From positions 124,001 through 188,000 of the forward strand of contig NZ_RHQM01000009.1 in assembly GCF_003935375.1 (NCBI RefSeq): DNA of 64,000 nucleotides, read 5' to 3'. Origin of the DNA: Stutzerimonas xanthomarina. GTDB lineage: Bacteria > Pseudomonadota > Gammaproteobacteria > Pseudomonadales > Pseudomonadaceae. Shown here piece after piece: positions 19,973 through 31,143 of this stretch. The translations under genes were made by a program, and so were the position numbers. Every line of letters starts with the position of its first letter. Position 1 is the stretch's first letter. Below the pieces are notes generated by a model. It saw only the letters and a list, made by a program, of their open reading frames with translations, had not been told where the DNA came from and did not search any database.

Positions 19973-21127
19973 TCAGAACTTGAAGTTGACCACCTGATCA
20001 CCCTTGAGCGACAGCGTGCGCTTCTGGGTAATGCCACCGGAGGTGACCTGAATGTCATAGACACCGCTGTCGAGTACCAGCGAAACCGGCGTGGCGCCAT
20101 GCTCCTGGTCGTTGATGCGGACCCGATCGTCGTACTTGTTGCTACGCACGATCAGCGAGTGGGTCTTGCTGTCGCATTGCTCGTAGGGCACATCGAGGAT
20201 CGCGCACGGCATCATCTTCTTCGCCGTAATGGTCGCCTCGACGTTCATCTGCGCGTTGACGGTGCCGTCCAGGCTCATGCTTGCCTGGGCGAAATCGGTA
20301 CGTGTGCGGTAGCGGTACCAGGCGGTATCCAGGTCGACATCGGCAATCTGCTCGCGGATATCCTCGGCCAGCACACGCTGGTAGTTTTCCAGCACCCATT
20401 GCGACATCTGACCATCGTTGCGGTGCTCGGCCAGGCAGGCCGCGAGGCTCTTGCTGGCGGAACAGCGGAATGAAACCGACTGCTCGAAGCGAATGGTCTT
20501 GTCCAGCTTGCGGGCAATGGCCTGAATCTTCTTGCTGTTGCGCTCGCGAACCTCGGCCGCCAGCTGGGTCTTGAGACGATCGACGTCACGCGCGGCAAGC
20601 GAGAACTTCAGGTGCTGGCTGCCGAGATCCTTCTCCAGAGCTTCGACGCGTTCGCCAATGGCTTTCTCGGCTTCGGCACTACGTTTGTGCTCGTCCAGCA
20701 GCTCATCGAGACGCTTGCGCTCGGCGCTCTGACCGAGGAAGTCGTCGACCTCCAGGCGAATCAGCTTCTTGCTGTTGGCCAGCTGCAATTGCACGGCAGC
20801 GAGCTCGCTCTTCTCGGCTCGCAGCGCATCTTCAAGCTTCTGCTTTTCAAGGAGAATGGCGTCGAGCTCTGCAATCTTGCCGGCCAGCTGCTCGGCGCGA
20901 GGCGAATCGGCAGCGGACTCAGAGGGAGCGGTAACGGTGGAGAGCGTACCTGGGGCCGACAGCTTGGCCAACTGAGGGGCCTGCGGGGCGCTATCGGCCT
21001 GAGAGTAACCAGTGCTCATGACCAGCGTCATCAGCAGCGACCCTACCGCGCCGGCAGCCAGCACCGCACGGGCGCCACGAGAGCCTTGCGGCCTGGAAAA
21101 AATCGAACTGCCAGCTTCCATACTCAT
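19973..21127 (-). CDS. Unrecognised membrane-anchored coiled-coil protein with C-terminal PEGA-like domain
   Basis: 384 aa from ATG 21127; in-frame ATGs also lie at 21187 and 21121, and none has a clear ribosome site. Visible parts: a basic N-terminus, one hydrophobic segment (about residues 20-40, ARAVLAAGAVGSLLMTLVM), a long coiled coil (about 80-190, rich in K/E/L heptads), a middle region with cysteines (FRCSASKSLAACL), and a C-terminal about 60-residue PEGA-like beta domain (VRINDQEHGATPVSLVLDSG onward). I do not recognise a named family. It lies between mreD and maf on the same strand, a spot with no gene in the P. aeruginosa order I recall. A role in the cell envelope or cell shape is inference from position and topology only. 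Confidence 0.75.
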   Translation of the reverse strand: MSMEAGSSIFSRPQGSRGARAVLAAGAVGSLLMTLVMSTGYSQADSAPQAPQLAKLSAPGTLSTVTAPSESAADSPRAEQLAGKIAELDAILLEKQKLEDALRAEKSELAAVQLQLANSKKLIRLEVDDFLGQSAERKRLDELLDEHKRSAEAEKAIGERVEALEKDLGSQHLKFSLAARDVDRLKTQLAAEVRERNSKKIQAIARKLDKTIRFEQSVSFRCSASKSLAACLAEHRNDGQMSQWVLENYQRVLAEDIREQIADVDLDTAWYRYRTRTDFAQASMSLDGTVNAQMNVEATITAKKMMPCAILDVPYEQCDSKTHSLIVRSNKYDDRVRINDQEHGATPVSLVLDSGVYDIQVTSGGITQKRTLSLKGDQVVNFKF

Positions 21128-21315
21128 CGCCCGTGCTGTTGTGCTTATCGTCTTCTGAAGCAGAAACCAGTAATGGCGGAACGCCATAGCGGCAGCATGA
21201 TTTCAGAATTGCTTTGGAGCAGCAAGGCGTAAGCCGTGCCCGGCGGCACAAACCCACACAAAAGATCAGATTTTTTCAGCGCAGAGTACGACGGACGAAA
21301 TCGACCGGGCGTTGG

Positions 21316-21804
21316 TCAATACACCGCAAATCGCTGACGCAGCCCCTGCAACGCGACATAAACCCAAGGCCAGAGCAATGCGCTGATCGGCACAGGCACG
21401 AGGAACAGCAGCGTCGGCGGCCGATTACCGGTCAGCGTGTTCAGCCAGAGCTGCACCAACTGGGCGAGGCCGAGCACAACCAGCAGCACCATGCTCTGTT
21501 GCCACAGCGGAAACATGCGCAGGCGTTGTTGCAGGCTCAGCACCAGAAAAGCGATCAGAATCAGCGGCAAGGCGCTCTGGCCGAACAGCGTGCCGGCCAG
21601 CACGTCCTGCGCGAGCCCGAAACAGAACGCGGCGCCCAGCCCACCGCGATGCGGCAGAACCAACGACCAGAAGGCGATGACCAACCCCAGCCATAGCGGC
21701 CGTGCGATCTCCGCGCTGCCGGGCATGGGCGCGACGCTGAGCAGCAGCGCGATCGTCAGGCTGAACCAGATGACCCATCCATTATTTGGCCGCCCGCTGA
21801 TCAT
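21316..21804 (-). CDS. mreD: MreD, rod-shape-determining membrane protein
   Basis: 162 aa, with about five hydrophobic helices and almost no loops, as usual for MreD. It is part of the MreBCD-RodA-PBP2 elongasome. Its ATG overlaps the mreC stop (ATGA), so it is translationally coupled to mreC. Confidence 0.93.
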   Translation of the reverse strand: MISGRPNNGWVIWFSLTIALLLSVAPMPGSAEIARPLWLGLVIAFWSLVLPHRGGLGAAFCFGLAQDVLAGTLFGQSALPLILIAFLVLSLQQRLRMFPLWQQSMVLLVVLGLAQLVQLWLNTLTGNRPPTLLFLVPVPISALLWPWVYVALQGLRQRFAVY

Positions 21805-22811
21805 TGCGCCTCCTCCGATACCGTTGTCGACGACGGAGCGGCGGGCGCCTGCTCGGAATCGCTCGTTTCAGCCCCCGCCTCATCAGCAGGTGCGGGCGCA
21901 GGTGCGGCTGCCTCCGCGCCTTCGGCAGCGGCTTTCTGATCGGCATCGGCCTGGGCCTCGGCAGCGTCGGCGGCCCGCTCTTCCGGCGTCCGCGAATCGC
22001 TGAAGACCAGCATCAGATAGCGGCTGCGATTGAGCATGGCGGTCGGCACCGCACGTACGATGGCGAACGGCTGGCCGGAGCCGTGCACCACCTCGGTCAC
22101 CTGCGCCACCGGATAGCCGCTAGGGAATCGCTGACCGAGCCCGGAACTGACCAGCAAATCTCCTGCTTTGACATCAGCCGTTTCGGCCACATGGCGCAGC
22201 TCGAGATAGTCCGGATTGCCGGTGCCCACGGCGATCGCACGCAGTCCGTTGCGGTTGACCTGCACCGGAATGCTATGGGTGACATCGGTCAGCAGCAGCA
22301 CGCGCGCGGCATACGGCAGCACCTCGACGACCTGCCCCATCAGGCCGCTGGCATCGAGCACCGGCTGCCCCATGAAGACGCCGTCCTTCTCGCCCTTGTC
22401 GATCAGGATGCGATGGGTGAACGGGTTTGGGTCCAGTCCGATCAGTTCGGCGACGATGACCTTGTCATCCACCAGCGCCGCCGAGTTGAGCAACTCGCGC
22501 AGGCGCACGTTCTGCTCGGTGAGCATCGCCAGCTTCTGCAGGCGCCGCTGCATCAGCAGCGCCTCGGCCTTGAGCTTCTCGTTCTCGGCCATCAGGCTGC
22601 TGCTGCTGGCGATCTGCTCGGTCGCACCTCTCCAGATCCGCACCGGCATGTCGGCGACCCAGTAGAACGGCGTCAGTACCAGCCCCATCTGGCTGCGTAC
22701 CGCCTTCAGCGCGTCGAAGCGTGCATCCACCACCATCAGCACGACACAAAGCACGACGAACACCAACAGGCGCACACCGAGCAAAGGTCCCTTGGCAAAT
22801 AGCGGCTTGAT
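21801..22811 (-). CDS. mreC: MreC, rod-shape-determining protein, probable ATC start
   Basis: 336 aa if it starts at the ATC at 22811. One N-terminal transmembrane helix (RLLVFVVLCVVLMVVDARF) is followed by a coiled coil (about 70-110) and the periplasmic beta domain; the C-terminal tail is Ala/Pro/Glu-rich. Upstream of a TTG at 22784 the frame is open to a TAG and has no ATG, GTG or TTG. It encodes IKPLFAKGP, which aligns with the family N-terminus (E. coli MreC begins MKPIFSRGP, recalled), so translation must start before the TTG. The ATC at the Met position has GAGG 8 nt upstream. A TTG start at 22784 would clip this conserved segment. Confidence 0.9.
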   Translation of the reverse strand: MKPLFAKGPLLGVRLLVFVVLCVVLMVVDARFDALKAVRSQMGLVLTPFYWVADMPVRIWRGATEQIASSSSLMAENEKLKAEALLMQRRLQKLAMLTEQNVRLRELLNSAALVDDKVIVAELIGLDPNPFTHRILIDKGEKDGVFMGQPVLDASGLMGQVVEVLPYAARVLLLTDVTHSIPVQVNRNGLRAIAVGTGNPDYLELRHVAETADVKAGDLLVSSGLGQRFPSGYPVAQVTEVVHGSGQPFAIVRAVPTAMLNRSRYLMLVFSDSRTPEERAADAAEAQADADQKAAAEGAEAAAPAPAPADEAGAETSDSEQAPAAPSSTTVSEEAQ

Positions 22812-22849
22812 TGCAACTACCTCACGAGTAAAAGCTTGAGACTAAACGC

Positions 22850-22890
22850 GACAAGCCGAAAGCCGGTGCGACCGGATCTTTCGGCTTGTC
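22850..22890 (-). other. Large hairpin between mreB and mreC
   Basis: GACAAGCCGAAAG (22850-22862) pairs perfectly over 13 bp with CTTTCGGCTTGTC (22878-22890); the loop holds a second small hairpin (CCGGT/ACCGG). No T-run follows, so it is more likely a partial attenuator or mRNA-stability element that sets the mreB to mreC ratio than a full terminator. Confidence 0.7.
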
Positions 22891-22910
22891 ATGAGCGCAG
22901 CGGCGCAGGC

Positions 22911-24023
<1,113 letters not shown>

Positions 24024-24266
24024 GGCGAGAGTCCGCCCGCGTGGCGCCAGAAATGAGGCATTGCGTGCCAGGTCGCATGACGGTGGTCGCCGCTCATCCT
24101 AAGGCCGCGCACCGCGTCCACGCTACCGATAACCGCCTCGGGCATGTAAGATTGACGGCTTTTCCGGGCCAGAAAGCCCATTGCCGCGGCTCGTCCCGTG
24201 CTGCCATGCGCCCCGTCCAGTCGACGGAAGGTGCAGTCCCGATTCGCTTTCCGCTGGAGATACCCG

Positions 24267-24554
24267 ATGGCGCTTGAACGCACCGAGGTGGAGAAGATCG
24301 CTCATCTGGCCCGCCTGGGCCTGTCTGAAGCCGACCTGCCCCGCACCACCGAGACCCTCAACAATATCCTCGGCCTGATCGACCGCATGCAGGCGGTCGA
24401 CACCACTGGTATCGAGCCGCTGGCCCACCCGCTGGAAACCACCCAGCGCCTGCGTGCCGATGCAGTCACCGAGAGCAACCAGCGTGATGCCTACCAGGCC
24501 ATCGCACCCGCCGTGGAAGAAGGCCTCTATCTGGTTCCGCGAGTGATCGAGTGA
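24267..24554 (+). CDS. gatC: GatC, Asp/Glu-tRNA amidotransferase subunit C
   Basis: 95 aa, normal GatC length; [20 protein letters not shown] is the typical N-terminus. It stabilises GatA-GatB, which converts misacylated Glu-tRNA(Gln) and/or Asp-tRNA(Asn) to the amidated forms. Start ATG 24267 follows a CTGGAG site; the open frame upstream is non-coding. Its 3' end is just upstream of gatA. Confidence 0.94.
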   Translation: MALERTEVEKIAHLARLGLSEADLPRTTETLNNILGLIDRMQAVDTTGIEPLAHPLETTQRLRADAVTESNQRDAYQAIAPAVEEGLYLVPRVIE

Positions 24555-24571
24555 TGATGAAGGATTCCGAC

Positions 24572-26023
<1,452 letters not shown>

Positions 26024-26034
26024 GGAGATTGAAG

Positions 26035-27480
26035 ATGCAATGGGAAACCGTGATCGGGCTGGAGATTCACGCACAGCTCGCGACCCAGTCGAAGATCTTT
26101 TCCGGCAGCGCCACCACCTTCGGCGCCGAGCCCAACACCCAGGCCAGCCTGGTCGACCTCGGCATGCCCGGCACACTGCCGGTGCTCAATGCCGAAGCCG
26201 TGCGCATGGCCTGCAAGTTCGGCCTGGCGATCGATGCCGAGATCGCGCCGAAGAACGTCTTCGCGCGCAAGAACTACTTCTACCCCGACCTGCCCAAGGG
26301 CTACCAGACCAGCCAGATGGACCATCCCATCGTCGGCAAGGGCTATCTGGACATCACCCTGGAAGATGGCAGCACGCGGCGCATCGGCATCACCCGCGCG
26401 CACCTGGAAGAAGACGCTGGTAAGAGCCTGCACGAAGACTTCCACGGCATGAGCGGCATCGACCTGAACCGCGCCGGCACACCGCTGCTGGAGATCGTCT
26501 CCGAGCCGGACATCCGATCGGCCAAGGAAGCGGTCGCCTACGTCAAGGCGATCCACGCCCTGGTGCGCTACCTCGGCATCTGCGACGGCAACATGGCCGA
26601 AGGTTCGCTGCGCTGCGACTGCAACGTCTCGGTGCGGCCGAAAGGCCAGGCCGAGTTCGGCACCCGCGCCGAGATCAAGAACGTCAACTCCTTCCGCTTC
26701 ATCGAGAAGGCGATCAACCACGAGGTGCAGCGGCAGATCGAGCTGATCGAGGACGGCGGCAAGGTGGTGCAGGAAACCCGCCTGTACGACCCGAACAAGG
26801 ACGAGACGCGCTCGATGCGCAGCAAGGAAGAAGCCAACGACTACCGCTACTTCCCCTGCCCCGACCTGCTGCCCGTAGTGATCGAGCAGAGCTTCCTCGA
26901 CGAAGTCCGCGCCAGCCTGCCCGAGTTGCCGGTACAGAAACGCGAACGCTTCGAGCGCGAGTTCGGCCTGTCGGCCTATGACGCCGACGTGCTGGCGGCC
27001 AGCCGTGAACTGGCCGACTACTTCGAACAGGTCAATGCCACCTGCAGCGATGCCAAGCTGGCGGCCAACTGGGTGATGGGCGAGCTGTCCAGCTTGCTCA
27101 ACAAGGAAGCCCTGGAGATCGCGCAGTCACCGGTTAGCGCCGAGCAGCTGGGCGGCATGATCCTTCGCATCAAGGACGACACCATCAGTGGCAAGATCGC
27201 CAAGATGGTCTTCGAGTCCATGGCCGCCGGCGAAGGTTCGGCTGACGAGATCATCGAGAAGAAGGGCCTCAAGCAGGTCACTGATTCCGGCGCCATCGAG
27301 TCGATGCTGGACGAAGTGCTGGCAGCGAATGCCGAGCAGGTCGAACAGTACCGCTCCAGCGACGAAGCCAAGCGCGGCAAGATGTTCGGCTTCTTCGTCG
27401 GCCAGGCGATGAAGGCTTCCAAGGGCAAGGCCAACCCTGGCCAGGTGAACCAACTGCTGAAGAAAAAACTCGAAGGCTAA
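26035..27480 (+). CDS. gatB: GatB, Asp/Glu-tRNA amidotransferase subunit B
   Basis: 481 aa. The kinase/transamidase part begins [13 protein letters not shown] and holds [15 protein letters not shown]; the YqeY-like tail domain is at the C-terminus. It binds tRNA, phosphorylates the misattached Glu/Asp and amidates it. Start ATG 26035 follows GAGGAG, 11 bp after gatA; an earlier frame start at 25993 is inside gatA. Confidence 0.96.
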   Translation: MQWETVIGLEIHAQLATQSKIFSGSATTFGAEPNTQASLVDLGMPGTLPVLNAEAVRMACKFGLAIDAEIAPKNVFARKNYFYPDLPKGYQTSQMDHPIVGKGYLDITLEDGSTRRIGITRAHLEEDAGKSLHEDFHGMSGIDLNRAGTPLLEIVSEPDIRSAKEAVAYVKAIHALVRYLGICDGNMAEGSLRCDCNVSVRPKGQAEFGTRAEIKNVNSFRFIEKAINHEVQRQIELIEDGGKVVQETRLYDPNKDETRSMRSKEEANDYRYFPCPDLLPVVIEQSFLDEVRASLPELPVQKRERFEREFGLSAYDADVLAASRELADYFEQVNATCSDAKLAANWVMGELSSLLNKEALEIAQSPVSAEQLGGMILRIKDDTISGKIAKMVFESMAAGEGSADEIIEKKGLKQVTDSGAIESMLDEVLAANAEQVEQYRSSDEAKRGKMFGFFVGQAMKASKGKANPGQVNQLLKKKLEG

Positions 27481-27496
27481 GCTGAGCGATGGCCCT

Positions 27497-27523
27497 CCGC
27501 GGTTGCCCCTGCTGCAACCGCGG
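27497..27523 (+). other. Hairpin downstream of gatB
   Basis: CCGCGGTTGC (27497-27506) pairs perfectly with GCAACCGCGG (27514-27523) across 7 nt. No T-run follows, so it may be a 3'-end stabiliser or Rho-dependent end of gatCAB rather than an intrinsic terminator. Confidence 0.5.
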
Positions 27524-27620
27524 ACATCGCTGCATCACCGCTCCCGGCATCGCCACAACGTCACGACACCTGCCGCGGGCCATCGCCGACTCAGCGATCG
27601 ACCCAACGGAAGGATTGTTC

Positions 27621-28022
27621 ATGCGCCTGACACGCTTCACCGCCCTATTGTTGCTGGTCTTGCTGGTCAGCGGCTGCGCAGATCGCCAGCCGGCCCAACC
27701 CGCCAAGGCACCACCGACCACGCAAGAGCGCTTCAGCCAGAGCGGCAAGGCCTCTTATTACGCGCGGATGCATCACGGCCAACGCACCGCCAACGGCGAA
27801 ACCCACGATCAGAACGCGCTGGTGGCGGCCCATCGCAGCCTGCCTTTCGGCACGCGGGTGCGGGTCACCAACGAGCAGAACGGCAAGCAGGTGGTGGTAC
27901 GTATCAACGACCGCGGACCATTTCGCCGCGGCCGCATCATCGACCTTTCCCGCGCCGCGGCGGCACAACTGGACATGCTCAAGAGCGGCGTGATCCGCGT
28001 GCGTATCGAAACCCTCCCATGA
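27621..28022 (+). CDS. RlpA-like double-psi beta-barrel lipoprotein
   Basis: 133 aa. A lipoprotein signal peptide ends in LVSGC (lipobox Cys near residue 19), followed by a short linker and an RlpA-type DPBB domain: [41 protein letters not shown] and [10 protein letters not shown]. It lacks the C-terminal SPOR domain of RlpA. RlpA in P. aeruginosa is a lytic transglycosylase acting on naked glycan strands; whether this short version is enzymatic is unknown. It matches the PA4485 position after gatB. ATG 27621 follows GGAAGGA. Confidence 0.87.
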   Translation: MRLTRFTALLLLVLLVSGCADRQPAQPAKAPPTTQERFSQSGKASYYARMHHGQRTANGETHDQNALVAAHRSLPFGTRVRVTNEQNGKQVVVRINDRGPFRRGRIIDLSRAAAAQLDMLKSGVIRVRIETLP

Positions 28023-28089
28023 AGGAACAGGCACCTGCAGTGATGTCACAGAGCACAGACTGCGCTACCCAAGCCAAGGGAGCGCCCGC

Positions 28090-29175
28090 ATGTCGCTGAT
28101 TACCTTTGGCTACCTCATCAGCGGCTTGGTACTGCTCGTCGTCGGTGCCGAAGCGCTGGTACGCGGCGCGGCCAAACTGGCCAGCCGCTTCGGCATTCCG
28201 CCCCTGATCATCGGATTGACGGTGGTGGCCTTCGGCACCAGCGCCCCGGAAACAGCCGTCAGCGTGCAGGCGTCACTTAATGGCAGCGGTGACATCGCAG
28301 TAGGCAACGTGATCGGCAGCAACATCGCGAACATCCTGCTGATTCTCGGCATTTCCGCACTGATCGCACCGCTGGTGGTATCCCGGCAACTGATCCGCCT
28401 CGATGTGCCAGTGATGATCGGCGCCGGCCTGCTCTGCTATGGACTGGCCTGGAACGGCAGCATCAGCCGACTGGACGGTATCCTGCTGCTCGTTGCCCTG
28501 ATTGGTTACACGCTGTTTCTGGTCCTCGCTAGCAAGCGGGACAAGCCGGGACCAGGCGTCGATGAATTCGACACCGAGTTCGGCCCGGACGCTGGCGACA
28601 AGCCTTATGCCTGGGTGCTCCAGCTGCTGCTGATCCTGCTCGGCCTGGGGCTGCTGGTGGGAGGCTCGAATCTGCTGATCGAAGGTGCCGTTGGCCTTGC
28701 GCGCGCGCTCGGTCTTTCCGAGCTGGTCATCGGCCTGACGGTGGTTGCGGTCGGCACCTCGATGCCGGAGCTGGCGACCTCGGTGCTGGCGGTCATCAAG
28801 GGGGAGCGCGACATTGCTGTCGGCAATGTGGTGGGCAGCTGCATCTTCAACCTGCTGCTGGTACTCGGCGCCGGCGCCGCGGTGGCCGCGGAAGGCCTGT
28901 CCATTTCCCCCAATGCGCAGTCCTTCGACTTCCCGGTAATGCTGGCCGTGTTCGTCGCCTGCCTGCCGATTTTCTTTTCCGGGTATTGCATACGGCGCTG
29001 GGAAGGTCTGATGTTTTTCGCCTATTACCTGGCCTACACCCTGTACCTGGTGATGTTCGCCACCGGCCTGGGTGCCATCGAGCTGCTGCGCGACGCGATG
29101 CTCTGGTTCGCGTTCCCCTTGACGGCCGTCACGCTTTTGGTGATCTTCCTGCGCGCCTGGCAACACCAGCGCTGA
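28090..29175 (+). CDS. Calcium/sodium antiporter, CaxA/YrbG type, copy 1
   Basis: 361 aa, with about ten transmembrane helices in two inverted halves. The alpha repeats are GTSAPE (49-54) with GNVIGSNIAN (72-81), and GTSMPE (222-227) with GNVVGSCIFN (245-254). In the second repeat the usual Asn of GSNIFN is Cys (C251, codon 28840-28842). These antiporters exchange Na+ (sometimes K+) for Ca2+ in the inner membrane. It is followed 38 bp later by a close paralogue in the same direction. Confidence 0.92.
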   Translation: MSLITFGYLISGLVLLVVGAEALVRGAAKLASRFGIPPLIIGLTVVAFGTSAPETAVSVQASLNGSGDIAVGNVIGSNIANILLILGISALIAPLVVSRQLIRLDVPVMIGAGLLCYGLAWNGSISRLDGILLLVALIGYTLFLVLASKRDKPGPGVDEFDTEFGPDAGDKPYAWVLQLLLILLGLGLLVGGSNLLIEGAVGLARALGLSELVIGLTVVAVGTSMPELATSVLAVIKGERDIAVGNVVGSCIFNLLLVLGAGAAVAAEGLSISPNAQSFDFPVMLAVFVACLPIFFSGYCIRRWEGLMFFAYYLAYTLYLVMFATGLGAIELLRDAMLWFAFPLTAVTLLVIFLRAWQHQR

Positions 29176-29213
29176 AACACCCACTTTCTGGATTTTTTGC
29201 GGAGCGCCCCATC

Positions 29214-30299
29214 GTGACCCTGATGACCTTTGTCTACCTCATAGCCGGCCTGGTGCTGCTCGTTGCCGGCGCGGAGGTCCTGGTGCGAGGTGCAGCCAAA
29301 CTCGCCGCCCAGTTCGGCATCTCCCCACTGGTCATTGGCCTCACCGTGGTCGCCTTCGGCACCAGCGCGCCGGAGACGGCCGTCAGCGTGCAGGCCGCAC
29401 TCAATGGCAGCGGTGACATCGCGATCGGTAACGTCGTGGGCAGCAACATCGCCAACGTGCTGCTGATTCTCGGCATGACCGCACTGGTCGCACCACTGGT
29501 GGTATCGCGTCAACTGATCCGTCTGGACGTGCCGATCATGATCGGTGCCAGCCTGGTGACTTTCGGCCTGGCCTGGGACGGCGAGCTCAGCCGTATCGAC
29601 GGTGCGCTGCTGTTCGCCGGGGTTGTGGCCTACACGTTGTTCCTGATCATCAGCAGTCGCCGCGAAAAGGCCGCGGAAGCCGACGACGAGTTTGCCAAGG
29701 AGTTCGGCCTGCACGAGCCGGCCAAGCCGCATGCGGGGCTGATCAATGCTGGCCTAGTGATCGCAGGCCTGGTGCTGCTGGTAGTGGGCTCCAACTTTCT
29801 CGTCGAGGGCGCGGTCGCCCTGGCCCGCGCGCTCGGGCTATCCGAACTGGTCATCGGCTTGACCGTGATCGCCATCGGCACGTCGCTGCCGGAACTGGCC
29901 ACCTCGATCATGGCGGCCATCCGCGGCGAGCGCGATATCGCCGTTGGCAACATCGTTGGCAGTAACATCTTCAATCTGCTCTGCGTACTCGGCCTGGCCT
30001 CGCTGGTGTCGCCGCAGGCGATCGGTGTGTCTTCGAACGCGCTAGCCTTTGACTTCCCGGTGATGATCGCGGTAGCGGTGGCCTGCCTGCCGATCTTCTT
30101 CGCCGGCTACTGCATCAAGCGCTGGGAAGGCGCCCTGTTCGTCGCCTATTACGTGGCTTACACCCTGTACCTGGTGCTGACCAGTACCGGCCGCCCGTTC
30201 GCGGAAACCTTTGGCGACGCCATGCTGGGCTATGCACTGCCGCTGACCGCGATCACGCTGCTGGTCATCGCCGGCCGCGCCTGGAAAACCCAGCGCTGA
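29214..30299 (+). CDS. Calcium/sodium antiporter, CaxA/YrbG type, copy 2
   Basis: 361 aa, collinear with copy 1 over its whole length and very similar (start VTLMTFVYLIAGLVLLVAGAE against MSLITFGYLISGLVLLVVGAE). Both alpha repeats are intact: GTSAPE/GNVVGSNIAN and GTSLPE/GNIVGSNIFN. I start it at GTG 29214, which has GGAG 9 nt upstream and gives the same length as copy 1; ATG 29223 is the alternative. An open frame extends back to 28986 inside copy 1 but is not homologous. Confidence 0.92.
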   Translation: MTLMTFVYLIAGLVLLVAGAEVLVRGAAKLAAQFGISPLVIGLTVVAFGTSAPETAVSVQAALNGSGDIAIGNVVGSNIANVLLILGMTALVAPLVVSRQLIRLDVPIMIGASLVTFGLAWDGELSRIDGALLFAGVVAYTLFLIISSRREKAAEADDEFAKEFGLHEPAKPHAGLINAGLVIAGLVLLVVGSNFLVEGAVALARALGLSELVIGLTVIAIGTSLPELATSIMAAIRGERDIAVGNIVGSNIFNLLCVLGLASLVSPQAIGVSSNALAFDFPVMIAVAVACLPIFFAGYCIKRWEGALFVAYYVAYTLYLVLTSTGRPFAETFGDAMLGYALPLTAITLLVIAGRAWKTQR

Positions 30300-30317
30300 C
30301 AACAGGACGAACCACCG

Positions 30318-30336
30318 GCGGGCCTGGCTGGCCCGC
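30318..30336. terminator. Hairpin between antiporter copy 2 and bactofilin
   Basis: GCGGGCC (30318-30324) pairs with GGCCCGC (30330-30336) across 5 nt in the 43-bp convergent gap, followed on the plus strand by the pyrimidine stretch TCTCACTC. A weak intrinsic terminator is likely. Confidence 0.5.
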
Positions 30337-30342
30337 TCTCAC

Positions 30343-30768
30343 TCAGCCGTCACGGACCTGAGGCCGCGGCAACTCGAACACCTGGGCACTCTCCTCTTCG
30401 TCACCCATGCGGTTGAGGGTGCCATCGACCACCGCGCCGTTCTCCATGCTCAACTGGCGATAGCGGATGTTCCCGCGCACGCGTGCATTGGAATGCAGCT
30501 CGAGCAGATGCTCCACCACCAGATCGCCGACGATGGTGCCGTCGATCAGCGCATCGTAACTGCTCACGTTGCCCTCGATCCGTCCCTCGGCACTCAGCGC
30601 CAGCAGGCTATGGGTACCCGGCTTGTGGCAGACATCGCCTCGCACTTCGCCGCTGACCTTCAATCCTTCCTCGAAGGTCACGTCCCCGTCCAGGGACAGA
30701 TTGCCGGAGATCAGGCTGGAAAATTGATCGATGGTGACGCGTGGTGCCGGCTTTTTCTTGTGAAACAT
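30343..30768 (-). CDS. Bactofilin (polymer-forming cytoskeletal protein)
   Basis: 141 aa. A short N-terminal tail (MFHKKKPAP) precedes a central bactofilin/DUF583 right-handed beta-helix (LISGNLSLDGDVTFEEGLKV, EGRIEGNVSSYDALIDGTIV) of about 100 residues, with a short acidic tail. Bactofilins polymerise without nucleotides and often position wall enzymes. It is 18 bp downstream of a one-TM coiled-coil gene and of an M23 peptidase gene, a pairing seen in several bacteria. Confidence 0.92.
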   Translation of the reverse strand: MFHKKKPAPRVTIDQFSSLISGNLSLDGDVTFEEGLKVSGEVRGDVCHKPGTHSLLALSAEGRIEGNVSSYDALIDGTIVGDLVVEHLLELHSNARVRGNIRYRQLSMENGAVVDGTLNRMGDEEESAQVFELPRPQVRDG

Positions 30769-30786
30769 CGTCTACTCCCAAAAAGG

Positions 30787-31143
30787 TTAACGGGCCTTCT
30801 TCTGCTGACGGAAGAAAGCCAGATCGGTCTGCAGCCGCTCGACCTGCGCAGAGAGGGTGGCTATTCGCCTTAGCAATTGCTCTTCGGTGGCCTGGATTTC
30901 CTTACGCTTCAAGCGGCTCTGCCCCAGTGCGGTCCTGAGTGCCTGGCTGTCCTGCGTCAGCGCCTCGAGCTGCCGCGCATGAGCTGCGTGCTCGTGGTTG
31001 CGCAGGAACAGCAGCGCGCCGATCACGCAGAGCAGTGCAAAGATGAGCCAACCTCCGCTACGCACGCTACGCGCAGCCTGCAGTCGGTGCTCAGCGCGTA
31101 GCAGCTCGCGGGTGGAGGGGCGTTTAGTCCTCAGCCAGGCCAT
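30787..31143 (-). CDS. One-TM coiled-coil protein of unknown function
   Basis: 118 aa from ATG 31143 (MAWLRTKRPSTRE); 31164 is an alternative start deeper in the upstream gene. The Arg-rich N-terminus (about 1-33) is cytoplasmic by the positive-inside rule, one transmembrane helix follows (GGWLIFALLCVIGALLFL), then a coiled coil (about 55-110) with heptads. I do not recognise the family. Its start lies inside the 3' end of the M23 peptidase gene (20-bp overlap), and the bactofilin follows, so the three genes are probably one operon. Confidence 0.75.
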   Translation of the reverse strand: MAWLRTKRPSTRELLRAEHRLQAARSVRSGGWLIFALLCVIGALLFLRNHEHAAHARQLEALTQDSQALRTALGQSRLKRKEIQATEEQLLRRIATLSAQVERLQTDLAFFRQQKKAR

